Below, one piece after another: positions 42,583 to 52,624 of a stretch of 64,000 nt of DNA. The DNA comes from Leisingera sp. SS27 (GTDB taxonomy: Bacteria; Pseudomonadota; Alphaproteobacteria; Rhodobacterales; Rhodobacteraceae). The position numbers and the translations under genes are program-made. How positions within the stretch are numbered: the stretch's first letter is position 1; every line of letters begins with the position of its first letter. Under the pieces are notes generated by a model. The model worked only from the letters and a program-made list of their open reading frames with translations. It made no database searches and was not told the DNA's origin. The stretch spans positions 744,001 through 808,000 of the forward strand of contig NZ_JAQNCY010000001.1 in the NCBI RefSeq assembly GCF_028368855.1. The letters are read 5' to 3'.

Positions 42583-43500
42583 TCAGGCCGCGTCCAGGCT
42601 GGCCTTGGCCTGATCAAGGATGCGCTTGGCCTCGGAGCCGTGCAGGCGGGCGATGTCGTCCTGGTATTTCAGGATGGCGCCGAGGGTGTCGGCGATCACC
42701 TCGGGGCTGAGGGCGATGACGTCGAGCGCCAGGAGGCAATTGGCCCAGTCGATGGTTTCCGCGACGCCCGGTTTCTTGAACAGATCTTCGGTGCGCAGAG
42801 ATTGCACGAAGGCGACGATCTCGCGGCTGAGCTGTTCGCTGGCCTCGGGCGCGCGGGCGTGCAGGATGTCGAGTTCACGCTGGAAATCGGGGTAATCCAC
42901 CCAGTGGTAGAGGCAGCGGCGTTTCAGGGCGTCATGCACCTCGCGGGTGCGGTTGGAGGTGAGGATGACAATCGGCGGCTCCGGCGCCTGGATGGTGCCA
43001 AGTTCGGGGATCGTCACCTGGAAATCGCTGAGCGCCTCCAAAAGGAAGGCCTCAAAGGGTTCATCGGTGCGGTCCAGCTCGTCGATCAGCAGCACCGGGG
43101 CGCCGTGCTCATCCGGGCGCATGGCCTGCAGGAGCGGGCGTTCGATCAGGTAATCAGAGGAGAACAACTCGTTCTGGAGCGCGGCGCGGCCGGCGCTGCC
43201 TGCGGCCTCGCCCGCAGCTTCAGACGTGCGGATGGCCACCATCTGGGCTGCGAAGTTCCATTCATAGACCGCGCTGGCGGCATCCAGCCCCTCGTAGCAT
43301 TGCAGCCGGATCAGGCGGCGGCCCAGCGCGGCGGCCAGCGCCTTGGCGATCTCTGTCTTGCCGGTGCCGGCCTCGCCCTCCAGGAACAGCGGGCGGCCCA
43401 GTTTCAGCGACAGGAACACCACCGTGGCGAGCGCCCGGCCGCAGACGTAGCCCTGCTGCGACAGCAGGTCCTGCACCTGTTCGATGGATTGTGCCTGCAT
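42583..43500 (-). CDS. coxD: MoxR-type AAA+ ATPase, CoxD
   Basis: The start at 43500 follows GGGGAGG and gives 305 residues. Walker A GEAGTGKTE and RLIRLQCYEGLDAASAVYEWNFAAQM, Walker B LLIDELDRTDEPFEAFLLE, and TSNRTREVHDALKRRC (sensor 1 and arginine finger) define a MoxR AAA+ ATPase of the CoxD group. CoxD is a chaperone needed for maturation of the CO dehydrogenase active site. It is the promoter-proximal gene of the cluster. The longer frame to 43692 is not supported. Confidence 0.93.
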   Translation of the reverse strand: MQAQSIEQVQDLLSQQGYVCGRALATVVFLSLKLGRPLFLEGEAGTGKTEIAKALAAALGRRLIRLQCYEGLDAASAVYEWNFAAQMVAIRTSEAAGEAAGSAGRAALQNELFSSDYLIERPLLQAMRPDEHGAPVLLIDELDRTDEPFEAFLLEALSDFQVTIPELGTIQAPEPPIVILTSNRTREVHDALKRRCLYHWVDYPDFQRELDILHARAPEASEQLSREIVAFVQSLRTEDLFKKPGVAETIDWANCLLALDVIALSPEVIADTLGAILKYQDDIARLHGSEAKRILDQAKASLDAA

Positions 43501-43709
43501 GTCTGACCTCCCCTTGCCCCGCCCAACAGGCCACGGGCAGGCGCATCGGTCAAGCGGCGGGTGTGTGCGACGCTGCGGCGAAGCGGCAGGGTTTGTATCG
43601 CAGCTGCCTTCGGGTAAGACTGGCAGCAAAGCAATGAAGGCCGAGGCATGAGCAAGACATCCCAGATGCGGTATCAACCGGCAGCCCGGCACTGGGGGGG
43701 CGTGTGACG

Positions 43710-44771
43710 ATGCGGGTGCTGGCCATTCTTTGCGTGCGCAACGAGGGCGCCTTCCTGCTGGAATGGCTGGCCCATTACCGCGCCGCCGGCTTTACCGATT
43801 TCCTGGTGTTTTCCAACGATTGCCAGGACGGGACCGATGCGATGCTGGACCGTCTGCAGGCGATGGGGCAGCTGGCGCATGTGCGCAACGACGGGCCCTA
43901 TGGCCGCGAGGGCATCCAGTTCACCGCGCTCAAGATGGCGGACAAGCACCCGCTGATGAAGACCGCGGATTGGGTGCTGGTGGCGGATATCGACGAGTTC
44001 CCCTGCATCAAGACCGGCGGTGGCACGGTGGCGGACCTGCTGGCGGCGCTGCCGGATGCGGATGCCATCCCCCTCACCTGGCGGCTGTTTGGCAATGGCG
44101 GTGTGGCGACCTATGAGGACCGTCCGGTCACGGAGCAATTCACCCAATGTGCGCCTGAGGTGATCCACTGGCCCTGGCGGGCGGTGATGTTCAAGACGCT
44201 ATACCGCAACGACGGCACCTATGGGAAATGCGGCATTCACCGGCCCCGCAGCATCCGCGACAAGGTGCGGCTGGAAGGCTGCCGCTGGTTCGATTGCGAG
44301 GGTCGCGAGCTGGGTGCGGCGTTCAAGACCAAGCGGCTGTTTTCCGATTACGGCCAGCCGAATTACCGCCTGGCGCAGCTGAACCATTACCCCTTGGGTG
44401 CAATGGAAAGTTACGTGGTGAAAGCTGAACGCGGCCGGGTGAACCGGCAAGCCCGGCTGGGCATGGATTACTGGGTGGAGCGCAATTATGCCGCCTGCGA
44501 GGACCGCGCAATTGCGCGCTATGCCGCGCTGCGCAGCACCCTGCAGGCAGAGCTGATGGCCGACGCGGAACTGGCCCGGCTGCATGGCACGGCAGCGGCC
44601 TGGCGCAAGACACGGTTCCTGGAGCTGATGCTGGCGGAAGAAAACAGGGCATTGTTCACCCGCCTGCTGATGTCGCCGCCTGCGAGGGTTCTGACGGCGG
44701 AGGAAGGCGCAAAGATGCGGCGCTTTGCCATGCTGGGGCTGGCGGCTGAGGGCAGCAAACAGCCGGGCTGA
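43710..44771 (+). CDS. Glycosyltransferase family 2-like protein
   Basis: The 353 residues begin MRVLAILCVRNEGAFLLEWLAHYRAAGFTDFLVFSNDCQDGT, the Glyco_tranf_2_4 opening with the NE nucleotide site. WVLVADIDEFPCI supplies the DxD-like metal motif (residues 93-95). This family resembles core/capsule transferases of unknown acceptor. ATG 43710 is preferred to GTG 43704 for spacing to the G-rich RBS. The next gene (44929), in the same direction, may act in the same surface-glycan task. Confidence 0.88.
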   Translation: MRVLAILCVRNEGAFLLEWLAHYRAAGFTDFLVFSNDCQDGTDAMLDRLQAMGQLAHVRNDGPYGREGIQFTALKMADKHPLMKTADWVLVADIDEFPCIKTGGGTVADLLAALPDADAIPLTWRLFGNGGVATYEDRPVTEQFTQCAPEVIHWPWRAVMFKTLYRNDGTYGKCGIHRPRSIRDKVRLEGCRWFDCEGRELGAAFKTKRLFSDYGQPNYRLAQLNHYPLGAMESYVVKAERGRVNRQARLGMDYWVERNYAACEDRAIARYAALRSTLQAELMADAELARLHGTAAAWRKTRFLELMLAEENRALFTRLLMSPPARVLTAEEGAKMRRFAMLGLAAEGSKQPG

Positions 44772-44928
44772 AAGGAAGCAAGCGTGCAAAAGGCAGGCAA
44801 CGGACCGCTGATCGCCCCGGACCAGACAGTAAAGAGGCCTTAGTTTTTCCAAATTTAGCCTTATTTGTCACCTAGGCGTAAATCAGCAAAACCGCCGCTC
44901 GGCGCAGGGGGGACTCAAGGTGGAAGTC

Positions 44929-45885
44929 ATGCAGGACGGACTCGAAAATCTGGATGAAGACCTTTCCGGGCTGAAACCGGCACAGTGGAAGGCCCGGATG
45001 GCGGCGCTGGCCGAACAGCACGGCATGTATCAGCCGCTGGGCGACAAGCATTTCACCACCTTCATCGATCAGGGCAATACCCTGCTGGTGACGTTTGAGA
45101 CCATACAGGGCATCCACAACCTGTCGGATCAGGCGCAGCCGCTGGGATTCGACCTGGTGAAGAACCTGGGCTGGTCGCATATGTGCGTCGTCTCCGACGG
45201 CGACACCTGGTTCCGCGACGAGCGCATCTATGGCTTCTTCGACCAGCTGGTCGACGACGGCTTCTTTGACGAATTTGAAAATGTGCTGTTCTACGGCGCA
45301 GGCCCCTGCGGCTATGCGGCGGCGGCGTATTCCGTGGCCTCGCCCGGTGCCACCGTCGTGGCGGTACAGCCGCAGGCGACACTGGACCCGCGGATGACCG
45401 AATGGGACGACCGCTTTGCTGAGAACCGGCGGCTGTCGTTCACCGACCGCTACGGCTATGCGCCGGACATGCTGGATGCCGCCGGGCAGGCCTTTGTCAT
45501 CTATGACCCGCAGGTGCGGCTTGACGCGATGCACGCGGCGCTGTTTGCCCGCAGAAATGTCACCCGGCTGCGCGCCAGCCACATGGGGGACGCGGTGCAG
45601 ACCCGTCTGATCGAGATGGAGATGCTCTATCACATCCTGTCGCTGGCTGGCAGCGGCAAGCTGTCGGAGGCGGCTTTCTGCAAGCTGTTCCGGGCGCGGC
45701 GCAACAACCCTTTCTTCCTGCGCAACCTTCTGGGCCGGCTCGAGCGAGAGGACCGCGGAGTGCTGATTGCGCTTCTGTGCCGCAACGTGACGGAGCGGAT
45801 GCGGGCACCCCGGTTCCGCCGCCGCCTGGAGGAGATGCAGAAGCGGGCAGAAAGCGGCGAATTCACCATCCCGGACAAGCGCTGA
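44929..45885 (+). CDS. Alpha/beta-hydrolase-like protein beside a glycosyltransferase
   Basis: This 318-residue protein has no firm family. The segment NVLFYGAGPCGYAAAAYSVASPGATVVAVQPQATLDPRMTEWDDRF (residues 118-163) resembles the nucleophile elbow and following strand of alpha/beta-hydrolase-like proteins found with glycosyltransferases (GxSxGG ... SPQxSLD). Here the elbow is GAGPCG, with a proline in the usual serine position and C127 one residue later. Related genes are sometimes annotated as PAPS reductases, for which I see no support: no PP-loop is present. The start at 44929 fits AAGGTGG. The role is unknown; a surface-glycan link is inferred from the neighbour. Confidence 0.72.
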   Translation: MQDGLENLDEDLSGLKPAQWKARMAALAEQHGMYQPLGDKHFTTFIDQGNTLLVTFETIQGIHNLSDQAQPLGFDLVKNLGWSHMCVVSDGDTWFRDERIYGFFDQLVDDGFFDEFENVLFYGAGPCGYAAAAYSVASPGATVVAVQPQATLDPRMTEWDDRFAENRRLSFTDRYGYAPDMLDAAGQAFVIYDPQVRLDAMHAALFARRNVTRLRASHMGDAVQTRLIEMEMLYHILSLAGSGKLSEAAFCKLFRARRNNPFFLRNLLGRLEREDRGVLIALLCRNVTERMRAPRFRRRLEEMQKRAESGEFTIPDKR

Positions 45886-45949
45886 TCCGGCCGGGCCTGC
45901 GAGCATTCTGCCGCTTTGTTTCCCCGCCGCCATGTGCTAACGCACGCGC

Positions 45950-46993
45950 ATGACCCAGACGCTGACCATCCCGCGCCCCGATGACTGGCACCTGCACCTG
46001 CGCGACGGCGCCATGCTGCAGGCCGTGCTGCCCGAAACCGCCCGCCATTTCGGCCGCGCGATCATCATGCCGAATCTGGTGCCGCCGGTGGTGACCGGGG
46101 CGCTGGCCGCGGCCTACCGCGAGCGCATTCTGGCGGCGCTGCCGGAGGGGATGGCGTTTGAACCACTGATGACGCTGTACCTGACTGAGGACACCGATCC
46201 GGCGGATGTGGCTGCGGCCCACGCCAGCGGGCTGGTCAAAGCGGTGAAGCTCTATCCGGCCGGCGCGACCACCAATTCGGCCTCCGGTGTGACCAATTTC
46301 GACAACGTCCGCGCGGTGCTCGAAAAAATGGCCGAGATCGGCCTGCCGCTGTGCACCCACGGCGAAGTCACCGACCACGACATCGACATCTTCGACCGCG
46401 AGGCGGTTTTCATCGACCGCGTGCTGGACCCGATCCGGCAATCGACACCGGGCCTGCGGGTGGTGATGGAACATATCACCACCAAGAACGCCGCCGACTA
46501 TGTGGCAAGCCAGGAGCAGGATCTGGGCGCGACGATCACCACGCATCACCTGATCATCAACCGCAACCACATCCTGGTGGGCGGCATCAAGCCGCATTAC
46601 TACTGCCTGCCGGTCGCCAAGCGCGAAGAGCACCGTCTGGCGCTGCGCGCTGCGGCAACCTCGGGTGACAAGCGCTATTTCCTGGGCACCGACTCGGCGC
46701 CGCATACCGACCCCAACAAGGAAAGCGCCTGCGGCTGCGCCGGGTGTTTCACCGCCACCAACACCATGTCCCTCTTGGCACATGTCTTCGAGGAAGAGGG
46801 CGCGCTGGACAAGCTGGCGGGCTTTGCCTCGGAAAACGGCCCTGCGTTCTATGGCCTGCCGGTGAGCAGCGAGACGCTGACCCTGACCAAGCAGGATGCG
46901 CCGGTGGCTTTCCCGGAGAAGATCGAAAGCGGCGACGGACCTGTCACCGTGTTTGATCCGGGCTTCCCGGTTTTTTGGAACGCCGGCGGCTGA
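45950..46993 (+). CDS. pyrC: Dihydroorotase
   Basis: This cyclises carbamoyl-aspartate to dihydroorotate in pyrimidine synthesis. The 347 residues match the short PyrC type of E. coli. [11 protein letters not shown] (two metal histidines), [12 protein letters not shown] (carbamylated lysine), [55 protein letters not shown] and [10 protein letters not shown] are all present. No good RBS precedes ATG 45950. pyrE follows after a repeat, giving a pyrC-pyrE unit. Confidence 0.96.
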   Translation: MTQTLTIPRPDDWHLHLRDGAMLQAVLPETARHFGRAIIMPNLVPPVVTGALAAAYRERILAALPEGMAFEPLMTLYLTEDTDPADVAAAHASGLVKAVKLYPAGATTNSASGVTNFDNVRAVLEKMAEIGLPLCTHGEVTDHDIDIFDREAVFIDRVLDPIRQSTPGLRVVMEHITTKNAADYVASQEQDLGATITTHHLIINRNHILVGGIKPHYYCLPVAKREEHRLALRAAATSGDKRYFLGTDSAPHTDPNKESACGCAGCFTATNTMSLLAHVFEEEGALDKLAGFASENGPAFYGLPVSSETLTLTKQDAPVAFPEKIESGDGPVTVFDPGFPVFWNAGG

Positions 46994-46996
46994 GCC

Positions 46997-47044
46997 GCAA
47001 ATTTCTTCGAAGAAATTTGCCAGGAAAATTCGAATTTTCCTGGC
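46997..47044. repeat. Double perfect palindrome, repeat family 2, copy 1
   Basis: A 24-bp perfect palindrome (46997-47020, centred on TTCGAA) overlaps by 2 bp a 26-bp perfect palindrome (47019-47044, also centred on TTCGAA). They fill the gap between pyrC and pyrE. A diverged copy with the same layout is at 63930-63977. The hairpins could regulate pyrE or serve as a binding site. Confidence 0.85.
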
Positions 47045-47062
47045 GCCAGAAAGGACCCGACC

Positions 47063-47740
47063 ATGATCCCCACCTCCTACCCTTCCCGCGAAGAAATCGC
47101 CCGTCTGTCGGCCCGGATGCTGCTGGAAATCGGCGCGGTGAACTTTAACACGGATGAGCCGTATACGCTGGCCTCCGGCCTGCCCTCGCCCAGCTATATC
47201 GACTGCCGCAAGCTGATCTCCTTTCCGCGCATCCGCACCACGCTGATGGATTTCCTGACCGTGACCGTGATGCGCAACGCCGGCTTCGAGGCGTTTGACA
47301 ATATTGCGGGCGGAGAGACCGCCGGCATCCCCTTTGGCGCGCTGGTGGCCGAACGGATGGCGCTGCCGATGACCTATGTGCGCAAGAAACCCAAGGGCTA
47401 TGGCCGCAATGCACGCATCGAAGGGGTGATGACCGAGGATCAGCGGGTGCTGCTGGTGGAGGACATGACCACCGACGGCGGTTCCAAACTGTCCTTTGTC
47501 GATGCGATCCGCGAAACCGGCGCCTCCTGCGGCCATACCGCGGTGATCTTCTACTACGACATCTTCCCCGAAACCACCAAGCGCCTGGGCGACCACGGGG
47601 TTGAGCTGCATTACCTGTGCACCTGGTGGGACGTGCTGGCCGAGGCCAAGGCGCAGAAGAGTTTCAGCGAAGAGACGCTGGCCGAGGTGGAAAAGTTCCT
47701 GAAAGACCCGCGCGCCTGGCAGGAAGCGCATAAGGCCTGA
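47063..47740 (+). CDS. pyrE: Orotate phosphoribosyltransferase
   Basis: This transfers phosphoribose from PRPP to orotate. The 225 residues include [57 protein letters not shown] (lysines of the active-site loop) and the PRPP-binding loop [20 protein letters not shown] precedes the start. It follows pyrC with a double palindrome between them. GGCGGGCGG-AA-CCGCCCGCC (47747-47766) is a possible transcription end. Confidence 0.96.
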   Translation: MIPTSYPSREEIARLSARMLLEIGAVNFNTDEPYTLASGLPSPSYIDCRKLISFPRIRTTLMDFLTVTVMRNAGFEAFDNIAGGETAGIPFGALVAERMALPMTYVRKKPKGYGRNARIEGVMTEDQRVLLVEDMTTDGGSKLSFVDAIRETGASCGHTAVIFYYDIFPETTKRLGDHGVELHYLCTWWDVLAEAKAQKSFSEETLAEVEKFLKDPRAWQEAHKA

Positions 47741-48095
47741 TCGGATGGCGGGCGGAACCGCCCGCCCTGCACGCCCCCGCAGGGTGCACAAACCGCCTTC
47801 CGTGCCGGCCCCGGTGTCCTGCCGCGCCCCCTGCAGCTTAACGCAAGGGAAAGCGTTACGGGACGGGATGTGGACAAGCCTGCCCCGAATCGTTTCCCGC
47901 ACAGGTTGATGCGCAGATCTTGGGGCCTTCCCACAGCGCACCGCATCATGTAGCCTGAATAGGACAGGCTTGCTGGCCTATCATGGTAAACGGCCCACAA
48001 ACCCTGCGGCTTTATCCACAGGGAATCCACAGAGATTCCCAGATAGGAGAAACCCGCGCGGCACCGTATAAGCGGGCCGAGTGACGAGAGCAGTG
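47741..48095. other. 355-bp region upstream of dnaB with a DnaA box
   Basis: Besides the hairpin at 47747-47766, the region contains TTATCCACA (48012-48020), a perfect DnaA box. Directly after it lies GGGAATC-CACAGA-GATTCCC (48021-48040), a perfect 7-bp-arm inverted repeat, then AGGAGA (48045-48050). No gene is credible here. The arrangement suggests DnaA or another factor adjusting dnaB expression. Confidence 0.5.
48012..48020 (+). promoter_or_regulatory. DnaA box upstream of dnaB
   Basis: TTATCCACA is an exact match to the consensus. It is isolated, so it is more likely a transcription control site than an origin. Confidence 0.55.
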
Positions 48096-49634
48096 ATGAA
48101 CGAGATTACCCCTTTCGACGGCGATATGCCGCCCCCCGCCCCGATGCCGGACAATCTGCCGGCCCCCGCGCAAGCGGACCAGGCGATGCCGGACAACGAA
48201 CTGCCGCATTCGGTGGAGGCGGAACAGCAGCTCCTGGGCGCGATCCTGACCAACAACGAGGTCTACGACAAAATCGCGCTGATCATCGACTCCTCGCATT
48301 TCTACGACCCGGTCCATGCCCGCATCTATGAGGTTGCGGCGGCGCGGATCTCCAAGAACGCGCTGGCCTCGCCGGTGACACTGAAGGCGTTCCTGGAGGA
48401 TCACGAGGGGCTGAAGGAACTGGGCGGGCCGGCCTATCTGGCCAAGCTCGCGGGCGCGTCGATCTCCGCCTTTGCGGTGCGGGACTACGCGCAGATGATT
48501 TACGACCTGGCGATCCGGCGCGAGCTGATCGCCCTGGGCCAATCGATTGCAGAAAAGGCGCGCCGCGTAGACGTGGCATCAGAACCTAAAGAGCAGATCG
48601 TTGAGGCAGAGCAGTCGCTTTACCAGCTGGCAGAGCAGGGCCAGACGGAAAGCGGTTTCAAATCGTTCCTTAAGGCCGTCACCGAAGCGGTCAATGTGAC
48701 AAACGAGGCGTATCAGCGGGGTGGCGGCATGGCCGGCATCTCGACGGGCCTGATGGACCTCGACAAACAACTCGGCGGCCTGCATCCCTCGGACCTTCTT
48801 ATCCTCGCAGGCCGCCCCTCTATGGGGAAGACGTCGCTGGCGACCAACATCGCCTTCAACGTCGCCAAGGCATACAAACGCGGGGTGAAACCCGACGGAT
48901 CGGAAGGGGCGCTGGATGGCGGCGTCGTGGGTTTCTTCTCGCTCGAGATGAGCGCCGAGCAGCTGGCGGGGCGTATTCTGGCGGAAGCGTCAGAAATTTC
49001 CTCGCACAAGATCCGCCAGGGCGACATGACCGAAAGCGAATTCCGCCGCTTTGTGCAGGCGGCCAAGGATCTGGAAAGCTGCCCGCTGTTCATTGACGAC
49101 ACGCCCGCGATCCCGATCTCGCAGCTGGCCGCGCGCGCGCGCCGCCTGAAGCGGACCCACGGTCTGGACCTGCTGGTGATCGACTATCTGCAGCTCTGCC
49201 GCGGCATGTCGGACAACCGCGTCAACGAGATCGCTGAAATCTCGATGGGGATGAAGGCGATTGCCAAGGAATTGAACATCCCGGTCATTGCGCTGTCGCA
49301 GCTGTCGCGTCAGGTGGAAAACCGCGAAGATAAACGCCCGCAGCTGTCGGACCTGAGGGAATCAGGCTCGATCGAGCAGGACGCCGACGTGGTGATGTTC
49401 GTGTTCCGCGAGGAATACTACAAGGAACGGGAAAAGCCCGGCGACCACGAGCTGGACAAGATGGAAGAATGGAAGCAGGCGATGGAGCGGCTGCACGCCA
49501 AGGCCGAGGTCATTGTCGGCAAGCAGCGTCACGGCCCCATCGGCACGGTGGAACTGTCGTTCGAGGCGCAGTTCACCCGCTTCGGCAACCTCGCCAAGGC
49601 CTGGCAGCAAGGGCAAGAGGACGGCGGTTATTAA
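48096..49634 (+). CDS. dnaB: Replicative DNA helicase DnaB
   Basis: DnaB is the hexameric helicase of the replication fork. From ATG 48096 there are 512 residues. The N-terminal domain starts ELPHSVEAEQQLLGAILTNNEVYDKIALII, and the RecA-like domain has Walker A AGRPSMGKTS (about residue 238), Walker B LLVIDYLQLCRG and ALSQLSRQVENREDKRPQLSDLRESGSIEQDADVVMFVFREEYY. A GTG at 48081 is an alternative start. The 3' end overlaps the Tat-substrate gene by a few bases. Confidence 0.96.
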   Translation: MNEITPFDGDMPPPAPMPDNLPAPAQADQAMPDNELPHSVEAEQQLLGAILTNNEVYDKIALIIDSSHFYDPVHARIYEVAAARISKNALASPVTLKAFLEDHEGLKELGGPAYLAKLAGASISAFAVRDYAQMIYDLAIRRELIALGQSIAEKARRVDVASEPKEQIVEAEQSLYQLAEQGQTESGFKSFLKAVTEAVNVTNEAYQRGGGMAGISTGLMDLDKQLGGLHPSDLLILAGRPSMGKTSLATNIAFNVAKAYKRGVKPDGSEGALDGGVVGFFSLEMSAEQLAGRILAEASEISSHKIRQGDMTESEFRRFVQAAKDLESCPLFIDDTPAIPISQLAARARRLKRTHGLDLLVIDYLQLCRGMSDNRVNEIAEISMGMKAIAKELNIPVIALSQLSRQVENREDKRPQLSDLRESGSIEQDADVVMFVFREEYYKEREKPGDHELDKMEEWKQAMERLHAKAEVIVGKQRHGPIGTVELSFEAQFTRFGNLAKAWQQGQEDGGY

Positions 49635-50703
49635 CCGCCGCCGGTTTATGGCCGGTTCAATGGCCGGTGCCGCAGGCGCCGGCGCGCTGTCCATTGCGGG
49701 AGGTCCGGGCATGGCACAGGACGGGTTCCGGGTGCCGCCGGAAGAGGCGCCGCATCAGCTGACTTTCATGCAATGGCCGGTCACGGCTGAGGTCTATGGC
49801 ACCGGGCGCTACCGCAAGCAGGTGCAAAACCAGATTGCGCGGATCGCCAATACGGTTGCGGAGTTTGAGCCGGTGGTGATGCTGGCCGCGCCAGAGGAAC
49901 ACGCGCGTGCCCGCCGAAAACTGTCGGGCAAGGTGGAGCTGTGGGACATTCCTGCAGATGATCTGTGGTGCCGCGACTCCGGTCCCTTGTTCGGGCGCGA
50001 CGGGCGCGGGCAACTGTCTGTCCGGCAGCTGAACTTCAACGGCTGGGGCCGATACCATCTTCCAGATGACGAACGCATCGCTGCCCGGGTGGCGGAACGG
50101 CTGGGGCTGCCGCTGTTTGACAGCGGCATCAGGGGCGAGGCCGGAGGGGTCGAGGCGGACGGCCATGGCCTGTTGATGGCCAATGAAAGCAGCTGGGTGA
50201 ATGCTAACCGTAATCCCGGCGCTGGCCGCGATGAAATTGAAACGGCCCTGTTGGCTGCCTATGGCGCGGACCGCATGATCTGGGGCAAGGGCGTCAAGGG
50301 CCAGGACGTGACCGACGACCACATCGACGGGCTGGCCCGCTTTACCGGCGGGGGCCGCGTGCTGATGATGCTGGCAGACGCGCCTGTTCCAAATGACCCT
50401 TTTGATGCCTCGGCCCGGCAGTTGCAACGGCGCCTGCTGGAAGCGGGCCTTCAGGTCGACACCCTGCCCTGGCCCGAGGCCGGGCGGATCAGGGACGTGA
50501 ACAGCCAGTGCAGCTATGTGAACTACTATGTCTGCAATGGCGGGGTGATCGCACCTGAAAGCGGCGACAGGCGCACTGATGCGCTGGCCGCAGAGGCGCT
50601 GCGCCGCCATTACCCCGGGCGCGAGCTGGTGATGCTGGACACCGATCTGCTGGCGGAACTGGGGGGCGGCATCCATTGCGCCACCCAGCAGATGCCCGCC
50701 TGA
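49630..50703 (+). CDS. Tat-exported agmatine deiminase-family protein, probable ATT start
   Basis: This matches the peptidyl-arginine/agmatine deiminase family (PAD_porph): DDLWCRDSGPLF, GGVEADGHGLLMANESSW, DDHIDGLARF, YVNYYVCNGGVIAP and the catalytic cysteine C350 in GGGIHC. The N-terminal INRRRFMAGSMAGAAGAGALS is a Tat signal. In frame, no ATG/GTG/TTG lies between the DnaB-overlapping region and the twin arginines. ATT at 49630 follows AGAGGA (49616-49621) at 8 bases and would give MNRRRF. ATG at 49648 would destroy the signal. Exported agmatine deiminases are unusual; the substrate could be extracellular agmatine or arginine peptides. Confidence 0.85.
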   Translation: MNRRRFMAGSMAGAAGAGALSIAGGPGMAQDGFRVPPEEAPHQLTFMQWPVTAEVYGTGRYRKQVQNQIARIANTVAEFEPVVMLAAPEEHARARRKLSGKVELWDIPADDLWCRDSGPLFGRDGRGQLSVRQLNFNGWGRYHLPDDERIAARVAERLGLPLFDSGIRGEAGGVEADGHGLLMANESSWVNANRNPGAGRDEIETALLAAYGADRMIWGKGVKGQDVTDDHIDGLARFTGGGRVLMMLADAPVPNDPFDASARQLQRRLLEAGLQVDTLPWPEAGRIRDVNSQCSYVNYYVCNGGVIAPESGDRRTDALAAEALRRHYPGRELVMLDTDLLAELGGGIHCATQQMPA

Positions 50704-50807
50704 GCTGGCTGCCACAGACCGCCCAGCACCCTGAAAGCAGGCAACTATTGGCCTGTGTGGCGGGTTTTCCCACTTGACCTGCGCCCCTCCCATGTCATGA
50801 ACACCGC

Positions 50808-51845
50808 ATGAGCACGGCAAAACTGACAATCAACCTGGATGCGCTGGTCACCAACTGGCGGAATCTGGATGCGCTGACCAATTGCGAGACTGCCGCAGTG
50901 GTGAAGGCGAACGGGTACGGCCTGGATGCAGGCCGGGTGGGCAAGGCACTGGCCAAGGCCGGTGCGCGCAATTTCTTTGTGGCGGCAGCCGAAGAAGGCG
51001 GCGCGCTGCGCCGTGCGCTGGGGCCGGGCCCCGGCATCTCGGTGTTCTCCGGCCATATGGAGGGCGATGCAAAGCTGCTCAAAGATTTCCAGCTGACGCC
51101 GATGCTGAACTCGCTGGATCAGATGCTGCGCCATTTCGAAACCCTGCCGGGCCACCCGTTCGGGGTGCAGCTGGACAGCGGCATGAACCGGCTGGGGATG
51201 GAGCACGGCGAATGGGCCGCGGTGGCAGAGATTGCCCTGGGCCAGAACCCGGTGCTCCTGATGTCGCATCTGGCCTGCGCCGATGAGCCGTCTCACGAGA
51301 TGAATGCGCAGCAGCTGAAAACCTTCCGCGAGATGACGGACGGGCTGGAGGTGCCACGCTCGCTGGCTGCCACCGGTGGCATGCTCCTGGGCAAGGATTA
51401 TCACTTTGACCTCTGCCGCCCCGGTGTCGGGCTTTATGGCGGGCTGCCGTTCACGGATGCAGTGCCGGTGGTGCAGCTGGACCTGCCGGTGATTCAGGTG
51501 CGCGATATGGAACCGGGCGAAAGCGCCGGTTACGGCAATGCCTGGGTCGCCCAGCGCCCCAGCCGCATCGCTACCGTTGCCGCGGGTTACGCAGACGGGC
51601 TGCACCGGGCGATGGGAAATGGCGGCATTCACGTCTATGCGGGCGAGACCCCCTGCCCCGTGGTCGGCCGCGTTTCGATGGATCTGATCACCGTGGATGT
51701 CACCGACCTGGGTGAGGTTCCGCAGATGCTGGCAATCCTGAACGAGCGTCAGACCGTCGACATGCTGGCCGACGCGGCCGGCACCATCGGCTATGAGATC
51801 CTGACCTCCTCGGGCCACCGGTCGGCGCGGACATATCTGGGATGA
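50808..51845 (+). CDS. alr: Alanine racemase
   Basis: This PLP enzyme makes D-alanine for peptidoglycan. The 345 residues show [14 protein letters not shown] with the PLP lysine K33, [13 protein letters not shown], the catalytic tyrosine region [10 protein letters not shown] (about residue 245) and [18 protein letters not shown]. Length is slightly short but complete. The start follows CATGAACACCGC without a strong RBS. mlaE overlaps the stop (ATGA). Confidence 0.95.
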   Translation: MSTAKLTINLDALVTNWRNLDALTNCETAAVVKANGYGLDAGRVGKALAKAGARNFFVAAAEEGGALRRALGPGPGISVFSGHMEGDAKLLKDFQLTPMLNSLDQMLRHFETLPGHPFGVQLDSGMNRLGMEHGEWAAVAEIALGQNPVLLMSHLACADEPSHEMNAQQLKTFREMTDGLEVPRSLAATGGMLLGKDYHFDLCRPGVGLYGGLPFTDAVPVVQLDLPVIQVRDMEPGESAGYGNAWVAQRPSRIATVAAGYADGLHRAMGNGGIHVYAGETPCPVVGRVSMDLITVDVTDLGEVPQMLAILNERQTVDMLADAAGTIGYEILTSSGHRSARTYLG

Positions 51846-52624
51846 ATCCAATCGCTCTCCTGGCCCGGCTGGGCCGCACCGCCCTGGCGGGGCTGGCGGC
51901 TGTCGGCCGCGCGGCGCTGTTTGCACTCAGCGCCTTCAGCCACATGATCCGCCCGCCCTATTACCCGCGCGAATTCTTTCAGGCGCTGTTGAACGTCGGC
52001 TGGCTGTCGCTGCCCGTCGTCGGCCTCACCGCGATTTTCACCGGCGGCGCACTGGCGCTGCAGATCTATGCAGGCGGCGCCCGGTTCAACGCCGAAGCCG
52101 TGGTGCCGCAGATCGTTGCCATTGGCATGGTGCGGGAACTTGGCCCGGTGCTGGTCGGGCTGATGATCGCGGCGCGCGTGACCTCCTCCATCGCGGCAGA
52201 GATTGCTACCATGAAGGTGACCGAACAGATCGATGCGCTGGTGACGCTGTCCACCCACCCGATGAAATACCTGGTGGCCCCGCGGGTTCTGGCGGCGCTG
52301 ATCACGGTGCCGGTGCTGGTCGGTGTCGGCGACATCATCGGCATCATGGGCGGCTACACCGTGGCGGTGCAGAACCTCGGCTTCAACCCGGCGGCCTACC
52401 TCAAGAACACCGTCGATTTCCTGGAAGCGCTCGACATCATCTCCTCGCTGGTCAAGGGCGCGGCCTTTGGCACCATCGCGGCGATGATGGGCTGCTATTA
52501 CGGCATGCAATCGGGCCGCGGCGCGCAGGGCGTGGGCCGCGCCACCAAGGGCTCGGTGGAATCCGCCGCCGTCCTGATCCTGGCCGCCAACTTTGTCCTC
52601 ACAGGGGTGTTCTTCTCGCTATGA
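51842..52624 (+). CDS. mlaE: MlaE-family lipid transport permease
   Basis: This 260-residue permease has about five spans and the MlaE signature [59 protein letters not shown]. It moves phospholipids between membranes together with an ATPase and an MCE protein. It overlaps alr upstream and mlaF downstream. No MlaD, MlaC or MlaB gene follows here; those must be elsewhere or are replaced. Confidence 0.93.
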   Translation: MNPIALLARLGRTALAGLAAVGRAALFALSAFSHMIRPPYYPREFFQALLNVGWLSLPVVGLTAIFTGGALALQIYAGGARFNAEAVVPQIVAIGMVRELGPVLVGLMIAARVTSSIAAEIATMKVTEQIDALVTLSTHPMKYLVAPRVLAALITVPVLVGVGDIIGIMGGYTVAVQNLGFNPAAYLKNTVDFLEALDIISSLVKGAAFGTIAAMMGCYYGMQSGRGAQGVGRATKGSVESAAVLILAANFVLTGVFFSL

